A program made the position numbers and the translations under genes. This document shows, piece after piece, positions 8,317 to 18,111 of a DNA stretch of 64,000 nt. Numbering within the stretch: position 1 is the first letter of the stretch; each line of letters starts with the position of its first letter. Where the stretch lies: positions 62,001 through 126,000 of the forward strand of contig NZ_AZXF01000016.1 of NCBI RefSeq assembly GCF_000515115.1, written 5' to 3'. Below the pieces are notes generated by a model. The model saw only the letters and a list, made by a program, of their open reading frames with translations, was not told the DNA's origin and did no database searches. The stretch comes from Nocardiopsis sp. CNT312 (GTDB taxonomy: Bacteria > Actinomycetota > Actinomycetes > Streptosporangiales > Streptosporangiaceae).

Positions 8317-9804
8317 GTGGCAGCACCGCAGAACTACCTCGCGGTCATCAAGGTCGTCGGCATCGGCGGCGGCGGTGTCAACGCCGTCAACCGGATGATC
8401 GAAGAGGGGCTCAAGGGCGTCGAGTTCATCGCCATCAATACCGACGCTCAGGCGCTGCTGATGAGTGACGCCGACGTCAAGCTCGACGTCGGCCGTGAGC
8501 TCACGCGCGGCCTGGGAGCCGGAGCCAACCCCGACGTCGGCTGCAAGGCCGCCGAGGACCACCGCGAGGAGATCGAGGAGGTCCTCAAGGGGGCCGACAT
8601 GGTCTTCGTTACCGCAGGGGAGGGCGGCGGCACGGGTACCGGAGGCGCGCCCGTGGTCGCCAACATCGCCCGCTCCCTGGGGGCCCTCACCATCGGTGTG
8701 GTCACCCGCCCCTTCGGATTCGAGGGCAAGCGGCGGGCCACCCAGGCCGAATCGGGCATAGCGATGCTCCGTGAAGAGGTCGACACGCTCATCGTGATCC
8801 CCAACGACCGGCTGCTGTCCATCTCCGACCGCCAGGTCAGTGTGCTGGACGCCTTCAAGGCGGCCGACCAGGTCCTGCTCTCGGGTGTGCAGGGCATCAC
8901 GGACCTCATCACCACCCCGGGCCTGATCAACCTGGACTTCGCCGATGTGAAGTCGGTCATGTCGGGGGCCGGGTCGGCGCTCATGGGCATCGGATCGGCG
9001 CGGGGGGACGACCGGGCCGTCGCGGCGGCCGAGATGGCGATCTCCTCACCCCTGCTGGAAGCCAGTATCGACGGCGCCCACGGCGTGCTGCTCTCCATCC
9101 AGGGCGGCTCCGACCTGGGCCTGTTCGAGATCAACGAGGCCGCGCAACTGGTGGCGAACTCGGCCGCGCCCGATGCCAACATCATCTTCGGCGCGGTCAT
9201 CGACGACGCGCTGGGCGATGAGGTGAGGGTCACGGTCATCGCCGCGGGCTTCGACGAACCGGAGCTGCGCGGGGTCTCCGAGAGGGCGCACCGCCCCGTC
9301 GAGTCCACCGGGGCCGGGTCCGTGCCCGCCGCGGGGGAGCCGTCCGCACTGCCCTCCTCCGGGGGTGCGGCGGCCGACGGCCCCTGGGCCGCGCCGGCCC
9401 GCCCGTCCCGGTCCCAGAGCGAGCCGACCCCTTCCCCCGAACCTGCGCGCCCGGCGGAGTCCGAGCGCCCCGAGTCCCGGACCGCAGAGCCCGTGCGTCC
9501 CGCCGAGCCGACCCGCGAGGCGGAGCCGGTCCGGCAGCTCGCTCCGGAGCCGGTCTCGCCGCCGCCCGCCGAGCCGGAGCCGGTGTCCTACCGGACCTCC
9601 TACGAGCCGCGCCGCGAGCAGGCCTCAGCGGTGGAGGACACCGCATGGACGGGCCGGGACGGGGAAGAGGACGAGGACGCGCGGTCCGCGCCGGTCCGCC
9701 CCGTCTCCGAGCCGGCGGCGCGGCGCGGCGAGGTGCCCACGCCCCGCCGCCGGGTGATCTTCGACGATCCCGACGACCTGGACGTGCCCGAGTTCCTGAA
9801 GTAG
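8317..9804 (+). CDS. ftsZ: FtsZ, tubulin-like cell division GTPase with an extended tail
   Basis: Polymerises with GTP into the Z ring. The GTG at 8317 is chosen because the protein then starts [20 protein letters not shown], identical in style to other actinobacterial FtsZ, and GGAAAGG lies 9 bases upstream; the frame stays open further 5' without family similarity. Tubulin signature [14 protein letters not shown]7-loop region [11 protein letters not shown] and the C-terminal globular domain are intact. The globular core ends near residue 320. A Pro/Glu/Arg-rich linker of about 160 residues follows, then the conserved end [10 protein letters not shown], which binds SepF and other partners. 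At about 495 aa it is clearly longer than the usual 390-410. Confidence 0.98.
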   Translation: MAAPQNYLAVIKVVGIGGGGVNAVNRMIEEGLKGVEFIAINTDAQALLMSDADVKLDVGRELTRGLGAGANPDVGCKAAEDHREEIEEVLKGADMVFVTAGEGGGTGTGGAPVVANIARSLGALTIGVVTRPFGFEGKRRATQAESGIAMLREEVDTLIVIPNDRLLSISDRQVSVLDAFKAADQVLLSGVQGITDLITTPGLINLDFADVKSVMSGAGSALMGIGSARGDDRAVAAAEMAISSPLLEASIDGAHGVLLSIQGGSDLGLFEINEAAQLVANSAAPDANIIFGAVIDDALGDEVRVTVIAAGFDEPELRGVSERAHRPVESTGAGSVPAAGEPSALPSSGGAAADGPWAAPARPSRSQSEPTPSPEPARPAESERPESRTAEPVRPAEPTREAEPVRQLAPEPVSPPPAEPEPVSYRTSYEPRREQASAVEDTAWTGRDGEEDEDARSAPVRPVSEPAARRGEVPTPRRRVIFDDPDDLDVPEFLK

Positions 9805-10012
9805 GCCCCGAGCATGGGAGGGGCCGTGCCGCAGGCCTCTGTTGAGGGCGGCGGCGGGCGGTCCGAAGAGAACACGGCCCGCAAGGCCCTGGTACCGTGC
9901 CGGGGCCTTCGCCGTTGCCCGGGGCGGGGGGGCACCGCCGTGGACCCGCCGGGTAGAAAGGTCGGGACGCTGGTATCCGACCCCGGCAACGGAAGGACCA
10001 CGAACACCTCCG

Positions 10013-10732
10013 ATGGGCAACGTCATCGAACTGGGGCGCGGGGCCCGCGCCGCCGTGACCGAACGCACCGGCGGCGTGAGCGCGCCGCCCTACGACTCGC
10101 TCAACCTCGGCCTCGGTACGGGAGACGAGAGGGAGGCGGTCCTGGCCAACCGGGAGGCCGCCGCACGCGACTTGGGCTTCTCCGCCGCACGGGTGGCGTG
10201 GATGAACCAGGTGCACAGCGCTGACGTGCTCGTGGCCGAGGGGCCCGGAGGTGTGGGGACCTGCGACGGGGTCGTCACAACCCGCTCCGACGTGGTGTTG
10301 GCAGCCCTGTCCGCCGACTGTCTCCCCGTCCTGGCCGCCGACACCGGGGCGGGTGTGCTGGGAGCGGCCCACTCGGGGCGGCTGGGCACGGCCCACGGGG
10401 TGGCCGCCCGCCTAGTCGAGGCGATGGTCGCGCAGGGGGCGCGTGCCGACCAGCTGTCGGTCTTCCTGGGCCCGGCGATCTGCGGGCGGTGCTACGAGGT
10501 GCCGCCCGAGGTCCAGGCCGAGACTGCGCGGGAGACGCCCGAGGCGGAGTGCATCACCCGGTGGGGCACCACCGGGGTGGACATGCGTGCGGCCGTGACC
10601 GCCCAACTGCGCCGCGCGGGTGTGGTGGACATCACTGCGGACGGCCGGTGCACGCTGGAGAGCGAAGAGCTCTTCTCCCACCGGCGCGGGGCACCGACCG
10701 GGAGGCTGGCCTCCTTCGTCTGGCGTTCCTGA
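10013..10732 (+). CDS. pgeF: PgeF (YfiH), laccase-domain peptidoglycan editing factor
   Basis: Family of Cu/Zn-dependent amidases/oxidases (polyphenol oxidase or purine-nucleoside active in some members); in E. coli it hydrolyses mis-incorporated L-Ser in UDP-MurNAc-peptides. About 239 aa. Motifs: MNQVHSADV, LSADCLPVL, AAHSGRLGTAHG and a CGRCYEV segment, giving the His/Cys metal site. ATG 10013 gives the family N-terminus; the GGAAGGA at 9991-9997 is rather far upstream, so the start is less certain than the function. It sits directly between ftsZ and yggS as in most actinobacteria. Confidence 0.92.
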   Translation: MGNVIELGRGARAAVTERTGGVSAPPYDSLNLGLGTGDEREAVLANREAAARDLGFSAARVAWMNQVHSADVLVAEGPGGVGTCDGVVTTRSDVVLAALSADCLPVLAADTGAGVLGAAHSGRLGTAHGVAARLVEAMVAQGARADQLSVFLGPAICGRCYEVPPEVQAETARETPEAECITRWGTTGVDMRAAVTAQLRRAGVVDITADGRCTLESEELFSHRRGAPTGRLASFVWRS

Positions 10733-10744
10733 CCGCGAGGCCGG

Positions 10745-10767
10745 GGACACGGGCCGGTCCCGTGTCC
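10745..10767 (+). terminator. Hairpin downstream of pgeF
   Basis: Perfect 9-bp inverted repeat (10745-10753 with 10759-10767) with a 5-base loop, 13 bases after the pgeF stop. It lacks a long T-run. It may attenuate rather than end transcription into yggS. Confidence 0.5.
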
Positions 10768-10881
10768 GTTCCGGTTCCGTGGCCCTACCCTGGTACCCGC
10801 GGTGACCGCTGCTCCGCCGTGGCGGGGCGCGGACCGCTCCGGAAGCATCCCCGGCCGACCCGGGAACGGAAAGGGAGGACC

Positions 10882-11610
10882 GTGCCAGACCTCGACCCCG
10901 CGCGTGTGGAACGGGTCCGTGCCAACCTCGACGCGGTGCGGGCCAGGATCGACGCCGCATGCGTCAAGGCCGACCGCGACCCCGCGGAGGTGTCCCTGAT
11001 CGCGGTGACCAAGACCTACCCGGCCAGTGACGTGCGTGTCCTGGCCTCGCTCGGGATCACCGAGGTCGGGGAGAACCGCGACCAGGAGGCGGCACCGAAG
11101 GCGGCCGCGACCGCCGACCTGGATCTGACCTGGCACTTCGTCGGGCAGTTGCAGACCAACAAGGCCAGGTCGGTGGCCTCCTACGCCGACGTCGTGCACT
11201 CGGTGGACCGGGGCCGGCTCGTGCGGGCCCTGGGGGAGCGTGCCGCGGCCGCCGGACGCCGTCTGACCTGTCTGCTCCAGGTCGACCTGGACGCCGGTGC
11301 GCGCTCCGGGGCGGTCGGGCCCCGGGGCGGAGCCGATCCGGCCGACATATTGGAGCTGGCGGGGCGTGTCGAAGAGCACGAGGCGCTCACCCTTGGTGGT
11401 GTGATGGCGGTGGCCCCCAGGGGAGGGGACGCCGAGGCGGCCTTCGCCCGGCTCGAAGGGGTCGCCAGGTGTGTGCGCGATCGCTACCCTCGTGCGACGG
11501 CGGTCTCCGCGGGTATGAGCGGTGACCTCGAGGAGGCGATCGCACACGGCGCGACACACCTGCGGATCGGTGCGGCGTTGCTCGGGGAACGGCCGCCGCT
11601 GGTGGGGTAA
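10882..11610 (+). CDS. yggS: YggS/PROSC-family pyridoxal-phosphate homeostasis protein
   Basis: PLP-binding single-domain alanine-racemase fold III protein that buffers PLP and affects amino-acid pools; no enzymatic activity is established for the family. 242 aa. The PLP lysine lies in AVTKTYP (K44). Family motifs [30 protein letters not shown] and [20 protein letters not shown] are all present. GENRDQ replaces the more common GENYVQ. GTG 10882 has a strong AAGGGAGGA site just upstream. Neighbour of sepF as in other Gram-positives. Confidence 0.95.
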   Translation: MPDLDPARVERVRANLDAVRARIDAACVKADRDPAEVSLIAVTKTYPASDVRVLASLGITEVGENRDQEAAPKAAATADLDLTWHFVGQLQTNKARSVASYADVVHSVDRGRLVRALGERAAAAGRRLTCLLQVDLDAGARSGAVGPRGGADPADILELAGRVEEHEALTLGGVMAVAPRGGDAEAAFARLEGVARCVRDRYPRATAVSAGMSGDLEEAIAHGATHLRIGAALLGERPPLVG

Positions 11611-11741
11611 TGTCCCCACATAGACCTTGGGGCCTGTCTGCGGGATTCGCCCGAATGGGCGGACCGCACCGCCGAGGCGGGACGGGTGATGATGGAGGAG
11701 TTGGCTGCGGTGAAGGCCGCGAGGACGACGGAGGGCATGGG

Positions 11742-12263
11742 ATGGCCGGCGCGATGCGCAAGATGGCGGTCTACCTCGGCCTCGTGGAGGACGACCGTTA
11801 CGATCACCGCTATGCGGACGAATATGATGAGTTCGACGAATTCGATGACCGGGAGGGGCGCGACCACGAGGTCGACTCCCCGCGAGGCGAGGAAGCACGA
11901 GGCGAGGACGTGACGGACACCGGCGACCCCCTGGGCTCGGGTGAGCGGCGCGGCGGCTCGACCATGGTGGCTTCCACCGCCGACCTGGCCCGGATCACGA
12001 CACTCCATCCGCGTACCTACAACGAGGCGCGTACGATCGGAGAGCACTTCCGGGAGGGCACACCGGTGATCATGAACCTGACCGAGATGGTCGACAGTGA
12101 CGCCAAGCGTCTGGTCGACTTCGCGGCTGGTCTGATCTTCGGTCTGCATGGCAGTATCGAGAGGGTCACCAACAAGGTGTTCCTGCTGTCCCCGGCCAAC
12201 GTCGAGGTGACCGCCGAGGACAAGGCGCGGATCGCCGAGCGAGGGTTCTTCAATCAGAGTTAG
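11742..12263 (+). CDS. sepF: SepF, FtsZ membrane anchor
   Basis: Cytoplasmic division protein that binds the FtsZ tail and the membrane. 173 aa from ATG 11742, which yields the conserved amphipathic N-terminus [18 protein letters not shown] and has GGAGGG six bases upstream; upstream in-frame codons look non-coding. An acidic linker rich in D/E/R (about 15-60) is followed by the SepF core with the motif [27 protein letters not shown] and [16 protein letters not shown]. Actinobacteria lack FtsA and ZipA, so SepF is expected to be the principal Z-ring anchor here. Confidence 0.96.
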   Translation: MAGAMRKMAVYLGLVEDDRYDHRYADEYDEFDEFDDREGRDHEVDSPRGEEARGEDVTDTGDPLGSGERRGGSTMVASTADLARITTLHPRTYNEARTIGEHFREGTPVIMNLTEMVDSDAKRLVDFAAGLIFGLHGSIERVTNKVFLLSPANVEVTAEDKARIAERGFFNQS

Positions 12264-12302
12264 ACCATCACACCTGTCCAGAGATTGGGTCGAGGAACGA
12301 CC

Positions 12303-12590
12303 GTGAGTATCGTCCTGACCGTACTCGTCTATGCCTTGCAGATCTTCATCTTCGTGCTCATCGCGAGGGTGGTCCTGGAGATGGTGCAGTCCTTCTCCAG
12401 GACGTGGCGTCCGACCGGGTTCGTGCTCGTGATCGCCGAGGTCGTGTACACGATCACCGATCCGCCCCTGAAGCTCCTGCGCCGGTTCATCAAGCCGGTG
12501 AGACTGGGGAGCATCGCGCTCGACTTGAGCGTGATGGTCCTCTTCTTCATCATCTTGATCCTGAGCTCCCTACTCCAGAGCCTTATCTAA
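12303..12590 (+). CDS. yggT: YggT-family membrane protein
   Basis: Small integral membrane protein of unknown biochemical role, regularly found between sepF and divIVA in actinobacteria. 95 aa with a hydrophobic segment at each end and the motif YTITDPPLKLLRRFIKPVRLG between them, which is diagnostic. GTG 12303 with GAGGAACGA just upstream is preferred over the more distal in-frame TTG. Confidence 0.93.
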   Translation: MSIVLTVLVYALQIFIFVLIARVVLEMVQSFSRTWRPTGFVLVIAEVVYTITDPPLKLLRRFIKPVRLGSIALDLSVMVLFFIILILSSLLQSLI

Positions 12591-12646
12591 GGGTCAGGCA
12601 GGGATGAAATGGGACAAAGATATAGTTCGGATTCCCGTATGTGCTC

Positions 12647-12674
12647 TTGGTCATGATCTGTGATGCCGTAAGGT
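12647..12674 (+). promoter_or_regulatory. Candidate divIVA promoter
   Basis: TTGGTC (12647-12652) and TAAGGT (12669-12674) with 16 bases between, in a locally A/T-richer stretch upstream of divIVA. A second possible -10, TAGCGT, is at 12684-12689. Assigned by eye only. Confidence 0.35.
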
Positions 12675-12728
12675 CACGATCAGGTAGCGTCCCTACGGAC
12701 AGACTCCAAGCGCGCCAAGGAGACGAAG

Positions 12729-13604
12729 ATGCCGCTGACACCCGCGGATGTGCGGAACAAGCAGTTCAGTACCACCCGGCTCCGGCCCGGGTACGACGAG
12801 GAAGAGGTCGACGCCTTTCTGGACGAGGTCGAGTCCGAGCTGGACCGGCTGATCCAGGAGAACGAGGAACTGCGCGGCAAGCTGGCTGAGTGCCTGCGGG
12901 GCAAGGTGCCCAACGCCGGTATGCAGGACTTCCAGCAGCAGGACGCCGGTCCCGAGCCCCACGTCGAGCAGCGGCGTCCGGAACCCGTCCAGGCCCAGCA
13001 ACCGGTCGAGCCGCCGCAGCCCCCCGTGCCCGCGCCGATGCAGATGACCGGCGCCAACCTCGCCATGGGCGGCGAGGAGAACATGGACACGGCCGCCCGC
13101 GTCCTGGCCCTGGCCCAGCAGACCGCGGACCAGGCCATCTCCGACGCCCGCCGTGAGGCCGACGAGACCCTGGGCCGCGCCCGCCACGAGTCCGAGGACA
13201 TCCTCGGCAAGGCGCGCCGCCAGGCCGACCAGATCATCGGTGAGGCCCGCGCCCGCTCCGAGAACCTCGACCGCGACGCTCAGGAGCGCCACCGCCAGGT
13301 CATGGGCAGCCTCGTGCAGCAGCGCGAGGAGCTGGAGCACAAGGTCAACGTCCTCAAGGACTTCGAGCGCGAGTACCGCAGCCGCCTGAAGGACTACTTC
13401 GAGCGCCAGCTGCGCGAGCTCAGCAACGAGGAGTCCCAGCCGGGCGAGCACAACCCGAACACCACCGGCGGCTTCCAGACCATGGGGCCGCAGACCGGGG
13501 GCGGACCGGCGATGCACCAGGGCCCGGGCAACCCGTTCGGCCAGCCCGAGCCCGCCCAGCACGGCGGATTCCACCCGGGCGAGGCCCCGCACGAGCGCCG
13601 CTGA
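12729..13604 (+). CDS. divIVA: DivIVA/Wag31 polar growth scaffold
   Basis: Coiled-coil scaffold that marks the cell poles and directs tip growth in actinobacteria. 291 aa. The N-terminal membrane-binding domain reads TPADVRNKQFSTTRLRPGYD followed by EEEVDAFLDEVESELDRL. A Gln/Pro-rich linker (about 70-115) separates it from a long coiled coil (about 120-240) with repeating DARREADETLGRARHES-type heptads. A Gly/Pro/Gln-rich tail ends the protein. The ATG has AAGGAGACGAAG upstream. Essential in most relatives. Confidence 0.96.
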   Translation: MPLTPADVRNKQFSTTRLRPGYDEEEVDAFLDEVESELDRLIQENEELRGKLAECLRGKVPNAGMQDFQQQDAGPEPHVEQRRPEPVQAQQPVEPPQPPVPAPMQMTGANLAMGGEENMDTAARVLALAQQTADQAISDARREADETLGRARHESEDILGKARRQADQIIGEARARSENLDRDAQERHRQVMGSLVQQREELEHKVNVLKDFEREYRSRLKDYFERQLRELSNEESQPGEHNPNTTGGFQTMGPQTGGGPAMHQGPGNPFGQPEPAQHGGFHPGEAPHERR

Positions 13605-13673
13605 CAGGACGGCCCGTCAGCGGTCGACCACTGAACACTCCGGATCAAAGCGTGCAAAGGCCCTGATCGACCC

Positions 13674-14858
13674 GTGATCCTCAGCATCCTCGCCGCAGTG
13701 GCGGTGCTGGCGGCGATCGCCGCCATCGCGGCCGCTCTGCTGTTCGCCGAACCCGCCCTGGTGTACGTCGCCCTGGCTCTGGGCGCCGTCAGCTCCCTCC
13801 TCCTGCTGGGAGCGCTCGTCCAGGCGGGCGTGCGCGGACGCCGGACGGATCACCGCGCCCCCGGGACGGACGGTTTGGGGAAGGCGTCCGTCCCCGTGAC
13901 AGCGGTGGCCGGGGCCGAGTACGCACAGCCGGAGCACTCCGGGCGCGCGCCCGCACCGGCTCACCCGCCGGTGCGGGAGGCTACCGTCCCGGAAACCGCC
14001 CAGGTGCCACCCGCCGCGGAGCACCACGGCGCGGGAGAACCGGACTTCGAGGTTCCCCGGTGGGAGATCCCCACGGCCGGAGCGTGGCACAGACCGTCGG
14101 AGGACGAGGCGGAGCCACTCCCCGCCACAGCCCACGCCCCCCGCTCCGACCCCCCGGAAGCTCCCCCCGAAACCGATTCCCCCACCACCCCCCCGCCCCC
14201 CTTCTCCTACAGACTTCCCTCCTCCCCCAGCCGGAACGAACCCGACCACCTCGGGGCCTTCACCGAGAACGTTCCTTCTGTGACGGATGAGTCGGATGGG
14301 CCGGATGGGCCTGACGAGGTGACCGAACCCTGCACGGAGGCGACCAAGGCCGAAACCGGCCATGGGGAGTCCTCCGAGGACGACGCGGTCCCCGGCGTCG
14401 AGGAGGACCACGGACCCTCCGGTGCGGCCGAGGCCGGACCGGAAGAGGCCGCTACGGATACCGCGACCGCTCCTCCCGGCGGTTCCCGCCCTGAGGACAC
14501 CGACGTGGCTGGAACAGGCGGAGGACCCGTGGGCGAGACGATCGTCGACGCCCCCGAGGGCAGCGGATACTCCGAGAGAGAGGTCACCGACCCCGCTCCG
14601 GCGGAGGTCGGAACCGAGACCGGCCCCCGGGACGGGGCCGATGCCGCCGACTCTGCTGTCGCCTACGCCGCACTCTTCGACACCGACGTCCGTGCCCCCG
14701 AGGAGAGCGGGGAGGACACGGAGGCCGCCGTCACCGCTGCCGTGCCGACGGACGCCGACAGCGGTCCTGCGGACGCGCCGGAAACCGTCGGCGCGGTCGC
14801 CGGGAGACCGGACGAGGGAGAGCCGACCGAGCCCGAGGACGCGGTCGGCCCGCGCTGA
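13674..14858 (+). CDS. Membrane-anchored protein with a long acidic low-complexity tail
   Basis: 394 aa from GTG 13674. Two adjacent hydrophobic segments (about 1-26 and 29-50) are followed by a basic turn (RGRR) and then about 340 residues dominated by E, D, P, A, G and T with no recognisable domain. The codon pattern is clearly coding and the frame is uninterrupted. The short gap after divIVA (69 bases) suggests it may be co-transcribed, so a cell-envelope or growth-pole role is possible, but that is only inference. I do not recognise the family. Confidence 0.7.
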   Translation: MILSILAAVAVLAAIAAIAAALLFAEPALVYVALALGAVSSLLLLGALVQAGVRGRRTDHRAPGTDGLGKASVPVTAVAGAEYAQPEHSGRAPAPAHPPVREATVPETAQVPPAAEHHGAGEPDFEVPRWEIPTAGAWHRPSEDEAEPLPATAHAPRSDPPEAPPETDSPTTPPPPFSYRLPSSPSRNEPDHLGAFTENVPSVTDESDGPDGPDEVTEPCTEATKAETGHGESSEDDAVPGVEEDHGPSGAAEAGPEEAATDTATAPPGGSRPEDTDVAGTGGGPVGETIVDAPEGSGYSEREVTDPAPAEVGTETGPRDGADAADSAVAYAALFDTDVRAPEESGEDTEAAVTAAVPTDADSGPADAPETVGAVAGRPDEGEPTEPEDAVGPR

Positions 14859-14870
14859 TTCGCACACGAC

Positions 14871-14899
14871 GGGCGCCGCCCCGGAAGGGTGCGGCGCCC
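14871..14899. terminator. Bidirectional terminator between convergent genes
   Basis: Perfect 9-bp inverted repeat (14871-14879 with 14891-14899) and an 11-base loop in the 52-base gap between the rightward membrane-protein gene and leftward ileS. The location between convergent stops supports a shared terminator. Confidence 0.7.
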
Positions 14900-14910
14900 G
14901 GGACCGTGCT

Positions 14911-17900
14911 CTAGGCCCGGCGGAACCCGAAGGACACACCGAACTCCTCCGAGTCCACCGTGTAGGCGTCTCCGCCCGGCTCACCGGCGACGAAGGCGTC
15001 GGCCAACACCTCTCCGGCGATCGCCTCACCGTGCTCGGCCAGCGCCCGGCCCACGGCCTCGTCCGTGGCCGACCACCACACGTGGATCCGGTCCGAGACC
15101 TCCAGACCGCTCCGTTTGCGGGCCTCCTGGATCATCCGCACCATCTCGCGGGCCAGACCGGCACGGCGCAGCTCCGGAGTGAGCTCCAGGTCCAGGGCGA
15201 GGGTCTCCCCCGACTCCGAGGCCACCGCCCACCCCTCGCGCGGCTGCTCGGTCACCAGCAGCTCGTCGGCGCTGACCTCCACCGGCTCGTCCTCGACGCT
15301 CACCTGGGCCCAGCCCGTTCCGCGGATCGCGTCGACCAGCTCCGCCGGATCCGCCACCTGGATGGCCTTGGCCACGAGCGGGGTGCGCTTGGCGAACCGT
15401 CGGCCCAGCGCCCGGAAGTTCGGCTTCACGACGTAGTCCACCAGGTCGCCGCCCACGGAGGACAGCGCGTCCAGGCGCTCCACGTTCAGCTCGTCGGCGA
15501 CCTGGTCGCGCAACTGCCGGGGCAGGTCGGCGAACCCGGGCGCGCCGACCAGGGCGCGGGCCAGCGGCTGGCGGGTGCGCATCGCCGAGTCCACACGCGC
15601 CGAGCGGCCGAGCTCCACCAGGCGGCGGGTGAGCGCCATCCGCTCCGACAGCTCAGGGTCGATGAGGTCCTCGCGGGCCTGCGGCCACGACGCCAGGTGC
15701 ACCGAGTCCGGGGCGTCCGGCCGGCGCAGCGCCGACCACACGTGGTCGGTCAGGAACGGCACCACCGGAGCCATCAGCAGGGTGACCGTCTCCAGGGCCT
15801 CGAACAGCGTCGCGAACGCCGACGCGCCCTCCGGGGTGCCCGCCCCGCCCCAGAACCGGCGGCGGGAGCGGCGCACGTACCAGTTGGACACGTCGTCGAC
15901 GAACGCGGTGAGGCGGCGCCCGGCCGTGGCCGTGTCGAAGGCGTCCAGAGCGGCGGTGACGTCGCGGACCACCTCGTGCAGCTCCGACAGCAGCCAGCGG
16001 TCCAGCAGCGGCCGGTCCTCGGGGGCCGGCGCCTGAGCCAGGCGGGAGTGGTCCCAGCCCTCGCCCGCGTTCGCGTACAGGGTGAAGAAGGAGGCCGTGC
16101 TGTGGTAGGTCAGCAGGACCTTGCGGACGATCTCCTCCAACGTCGTGTGGCCCACCCGCCGAGCCGTCCACGGAGAGCCGCTGACCAGCATGAACCAGCG
16201 CAGCGCGTCCGCTCCGTGCCGGTCCATCACCTCGGTGGGCTCCATGACGTTGCCCAGGTGCTTGCTCATCTTGCGGCCGTCTTCGGCGAGGATGTGGCCG
16301 AGCACGACCACGTTCTCGAAGGCGTTGCGCCCAAACACCAGCGTGTTCACGGCCAGCAGCGAGTAGAACCAGCCGCGGGTCTGGTCGATCGCCTCGGAGA
16401 TGTACTGCGCCGGGAAGTTGGCCTCGAACGTGTCGGCCTCGCGGTGCGGTGCTCCCCACTGGGCGAAGGGCATCGACCCCGAGTCGAACCAGGCGTCGAT
16501 CACCTCCGGCACCCGGCGCGCCACCCGCTGCTCCTCGGGTAGGGAGGGGTCGGCGTCGGGGTCGGGGATGACGATGTCGTCCACGTGGGGCCGGTGCGGG
16601 TCCAGCGCCGACAGGTCCTGCCCGCTCAGCCGGCCCAGTTCCTCCAGCGACCCGACACAGATCCGGCGGCCATCGGGGAACTCCCAGATGGGCAGCGGCG
16701 TGCCCCAGTAGCGGTTGCGCGAGAGCGCCCAGTCGACGTTGCCCCGCAGCCACTCGCCGAAACGGCCCTCCTTGACGTGCTCGGGCACCCAGTTCGTGGC
16801 GTCGTTCTGCGCGATCAGCTCGTCCTTGACCGCGGTCGTGCGGATGAACCAGGACGGGACCGCGTAGTACAGCAGGGCGGTGTGGCAGCGCCAGCAGTGC
16901 GGGTAGGAGTGCTCGTAGTCCTCACGGTGGAAGAGCAGGCCGCGGTCCCGCAGGTCGCGGACCAGCGTCTGGTCCGCCTCCTTGAAGAACACGCCGCCCA
17001 CCAGGTCCAGGTCGGCCTCGAAGGCGCCGTCGGGGCGCACCGGGTTCACCACGGGCATGCCGTAGGCGCGGCAGACCGCCATGTCGTCGCCGCCGAAGGC
17101 GGGGGCCTGGTGCACCAGGCCGGTGCCGTCCTCCACGGTGACGTAGTCGGCCAGGACCACGAAGTGCGCGGGCTCGTCGAAGGACACCAGATCGAACGGG
17201 CGCCGGTAGCCCCAGCGCTCCATCTCGTCGCCCTCGAAGCGCTCGCCGGTCAGCTTCCAGCCCTCGCCCAGGACCTTCTCGAACAGGGGCTCGGCCACCA
17301 CCAGGCGCTCGGTGCCGTCGGTGGCCACCACGTACTCCACGTCCGGGTGCACGGCGATCGCGGTGTTGGACACCAGTGTCCACGGGGTGGTGGTCCACGC
17401 CAGCAGCGACGTCGGGTGCTCCGGGGAGGCCAGCGGCCCCGAGGTCACCGGGAAGCGCACGTACACCGACGGGTCGGTCACCGTCTCGTAGCCCTGGGCG
17501 AGCTCGTGGTCGGACAGGGTCGTGCCGCAGCGCGGGCAGTAGGGGCTGATCCGGTAGTCGCGGACCAGGAGGCCCTTGTCCCAGATCTGCTTGAGGGCCC
17601 ACCACACCGACTCCACGTACTGCGGGTCCATGGTGCGGTAGGCCTCGCCGGTGTTCACCCAGTAGCCCATGCGCTCGGTCATGGCGGTGAAGGCGTCGAC
17701 GTTGCGCAGCACCGACTCGCGGCAGCGGTCGTTGAACTCGGCGATACCGAAGGACTCGATGTCCTTCTTGCCGCTCAGGCCCAGCTCCTTCTCCACGGCG
17801 ACCTCCACGGGCAGGCCGTGGCAGTCCCATCCCGCCTTGCGGTCCACGTGGTAGCCGCGCATGGTCCGAAAGCGCGGAAAGACGTCCTTGAACGCGCGGG

Positions 17901-18111
17901 CCTCGACGTGGTGCACGCCCGGCTGGCCGTTCGCGGTCGGCGGCCCCTCGTAGAAGACCCAGTTGGGGCCGCCGCGGGTCCGGTCGAGCGAGCGCTGGAA
18001 GACGTTCTCCCTCGACCAGCGGCCGAGGACCTCGTGCTCCACGGCGGGCAGGTCGATCTGCGCGGGCAGTTGGGGCAGCCCACGGGGTGCGGGCCGGGGG
18101 TCGTTGGCCAC
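14911..18111 (-). CDS. ileS: Isoleucyl-tRNA synthetase
   Basis: Charges tRNA-Ile in the cytoplasm and edits mischarged Val. 1066 aa. The class I HIGH-type motif is in GPPTANGQPGVHH (residues 56-68), followed by KAGWDCHGLPVE. The editing (CP1) domain contains LLAWTTTPWTLVSNTA. The KMSKS loop is KMSKHLGN. The anticodon-binding domain follows, and the C-terminal part ends FGVSFGFRRA. The length and the PGVHH variant fit the long IleS type found in Streptomyces and relatives. The GTG start has GGAAAGG upstream and lies immediately after a T-box leader, so expression should respond to uncharged tRNA-Ile. Confidence 0.97.
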   Translation of the reverse strand: MANDPRPAPRGLPQLPAQIDLPAVEHEVLGRWSRENVFQRSLDRTRGGPNWVFYEGPPTANGQPGVHHVEARAFKDVFPRFRTMRGYHVDRKAGWDCHGLPVEVAVEKELGLSGKKDIESFGIAEFNDRCRESVLRNVDAFTAMTERMGYWVNTGEAYRTMDPQYVESVWWALKQIWDKGLLVRDYRISPYCPRCGTTLSDHELAQGYETVTDPSVYVRFPVTSGPLASPEHPTSLLAWTTTPWTLVSNTAIAVHPDVEYVVATDGTERLVVAEPLFEKVLGEGWKLTGERFEGDEMERWGYRRPFDLVSFDEPAHFVVLADYVTVEDGTGLVHQAPAFGGDDMAVCRAYGMPVVNPVRPDGAFEADLDLVGGVFFKEADQTLVRDLRDRGLLFHREDYEHSYPHCWRCHTALLYYAVPSWFIRTTAVKDELIAQNDATNWVPEHVKEGRFGEWLRGNVDWALSRNRYWGTPLPIWEFPDGRRICVGSLEELGRLSGQDLSALDPHRPHVDDIVIPDPDADPSLPEEQRVARRVPEVIDAWFDSGSMPFAQWGAPHREADTFEANFPAQYISEAIDQTRGWFYSLLAVNTLVFGRNAFENVVVLGHILAEDGRKMSKHLGNVMEPTEVMDRHGADALRWFMLVSGSPWTARRVGHTTLEEIVRKVLLTYHSTASFFTLYANAGEGWDHSRLAQAPAPEDRPLLDRWLLSELHEVVRDVTAALDAFDTATAGRRLTAFVDDVSNWYVRRSRRRFWGGAGTPEGASAFATLFEALETVTLLMAPVVPFLTDHVWSALRRPDAPDSVHLASWPQAREDLIDPELSERMALTRRLVELGRSARVDSAMRTRQPLARALVGAPGFADLPRQLRDQVADELNVERLDALSSVGGDLVDYVVKPNFRALGRRFAKRTPLVAKAIQVADPAELVDAIRGTGWAQVSVEDEPVEVSADELLVTEQPREGWAVASESGETLALDLELTPELRRAGLAREMVRMIQEARKRSGLEVSDRIHVWWSATDEAVGRALAEHGEAIAGEVLADAFVAGEPGGDAYTVDSEEFGVSFGFRRA

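Noticed and set aside
9804..9825. Short GGCCCC/GGGGCC inverted repeat after ftsZ
   Set aside because: Only six base pairs; too weak to call a terminator in such GC-rich sequence.
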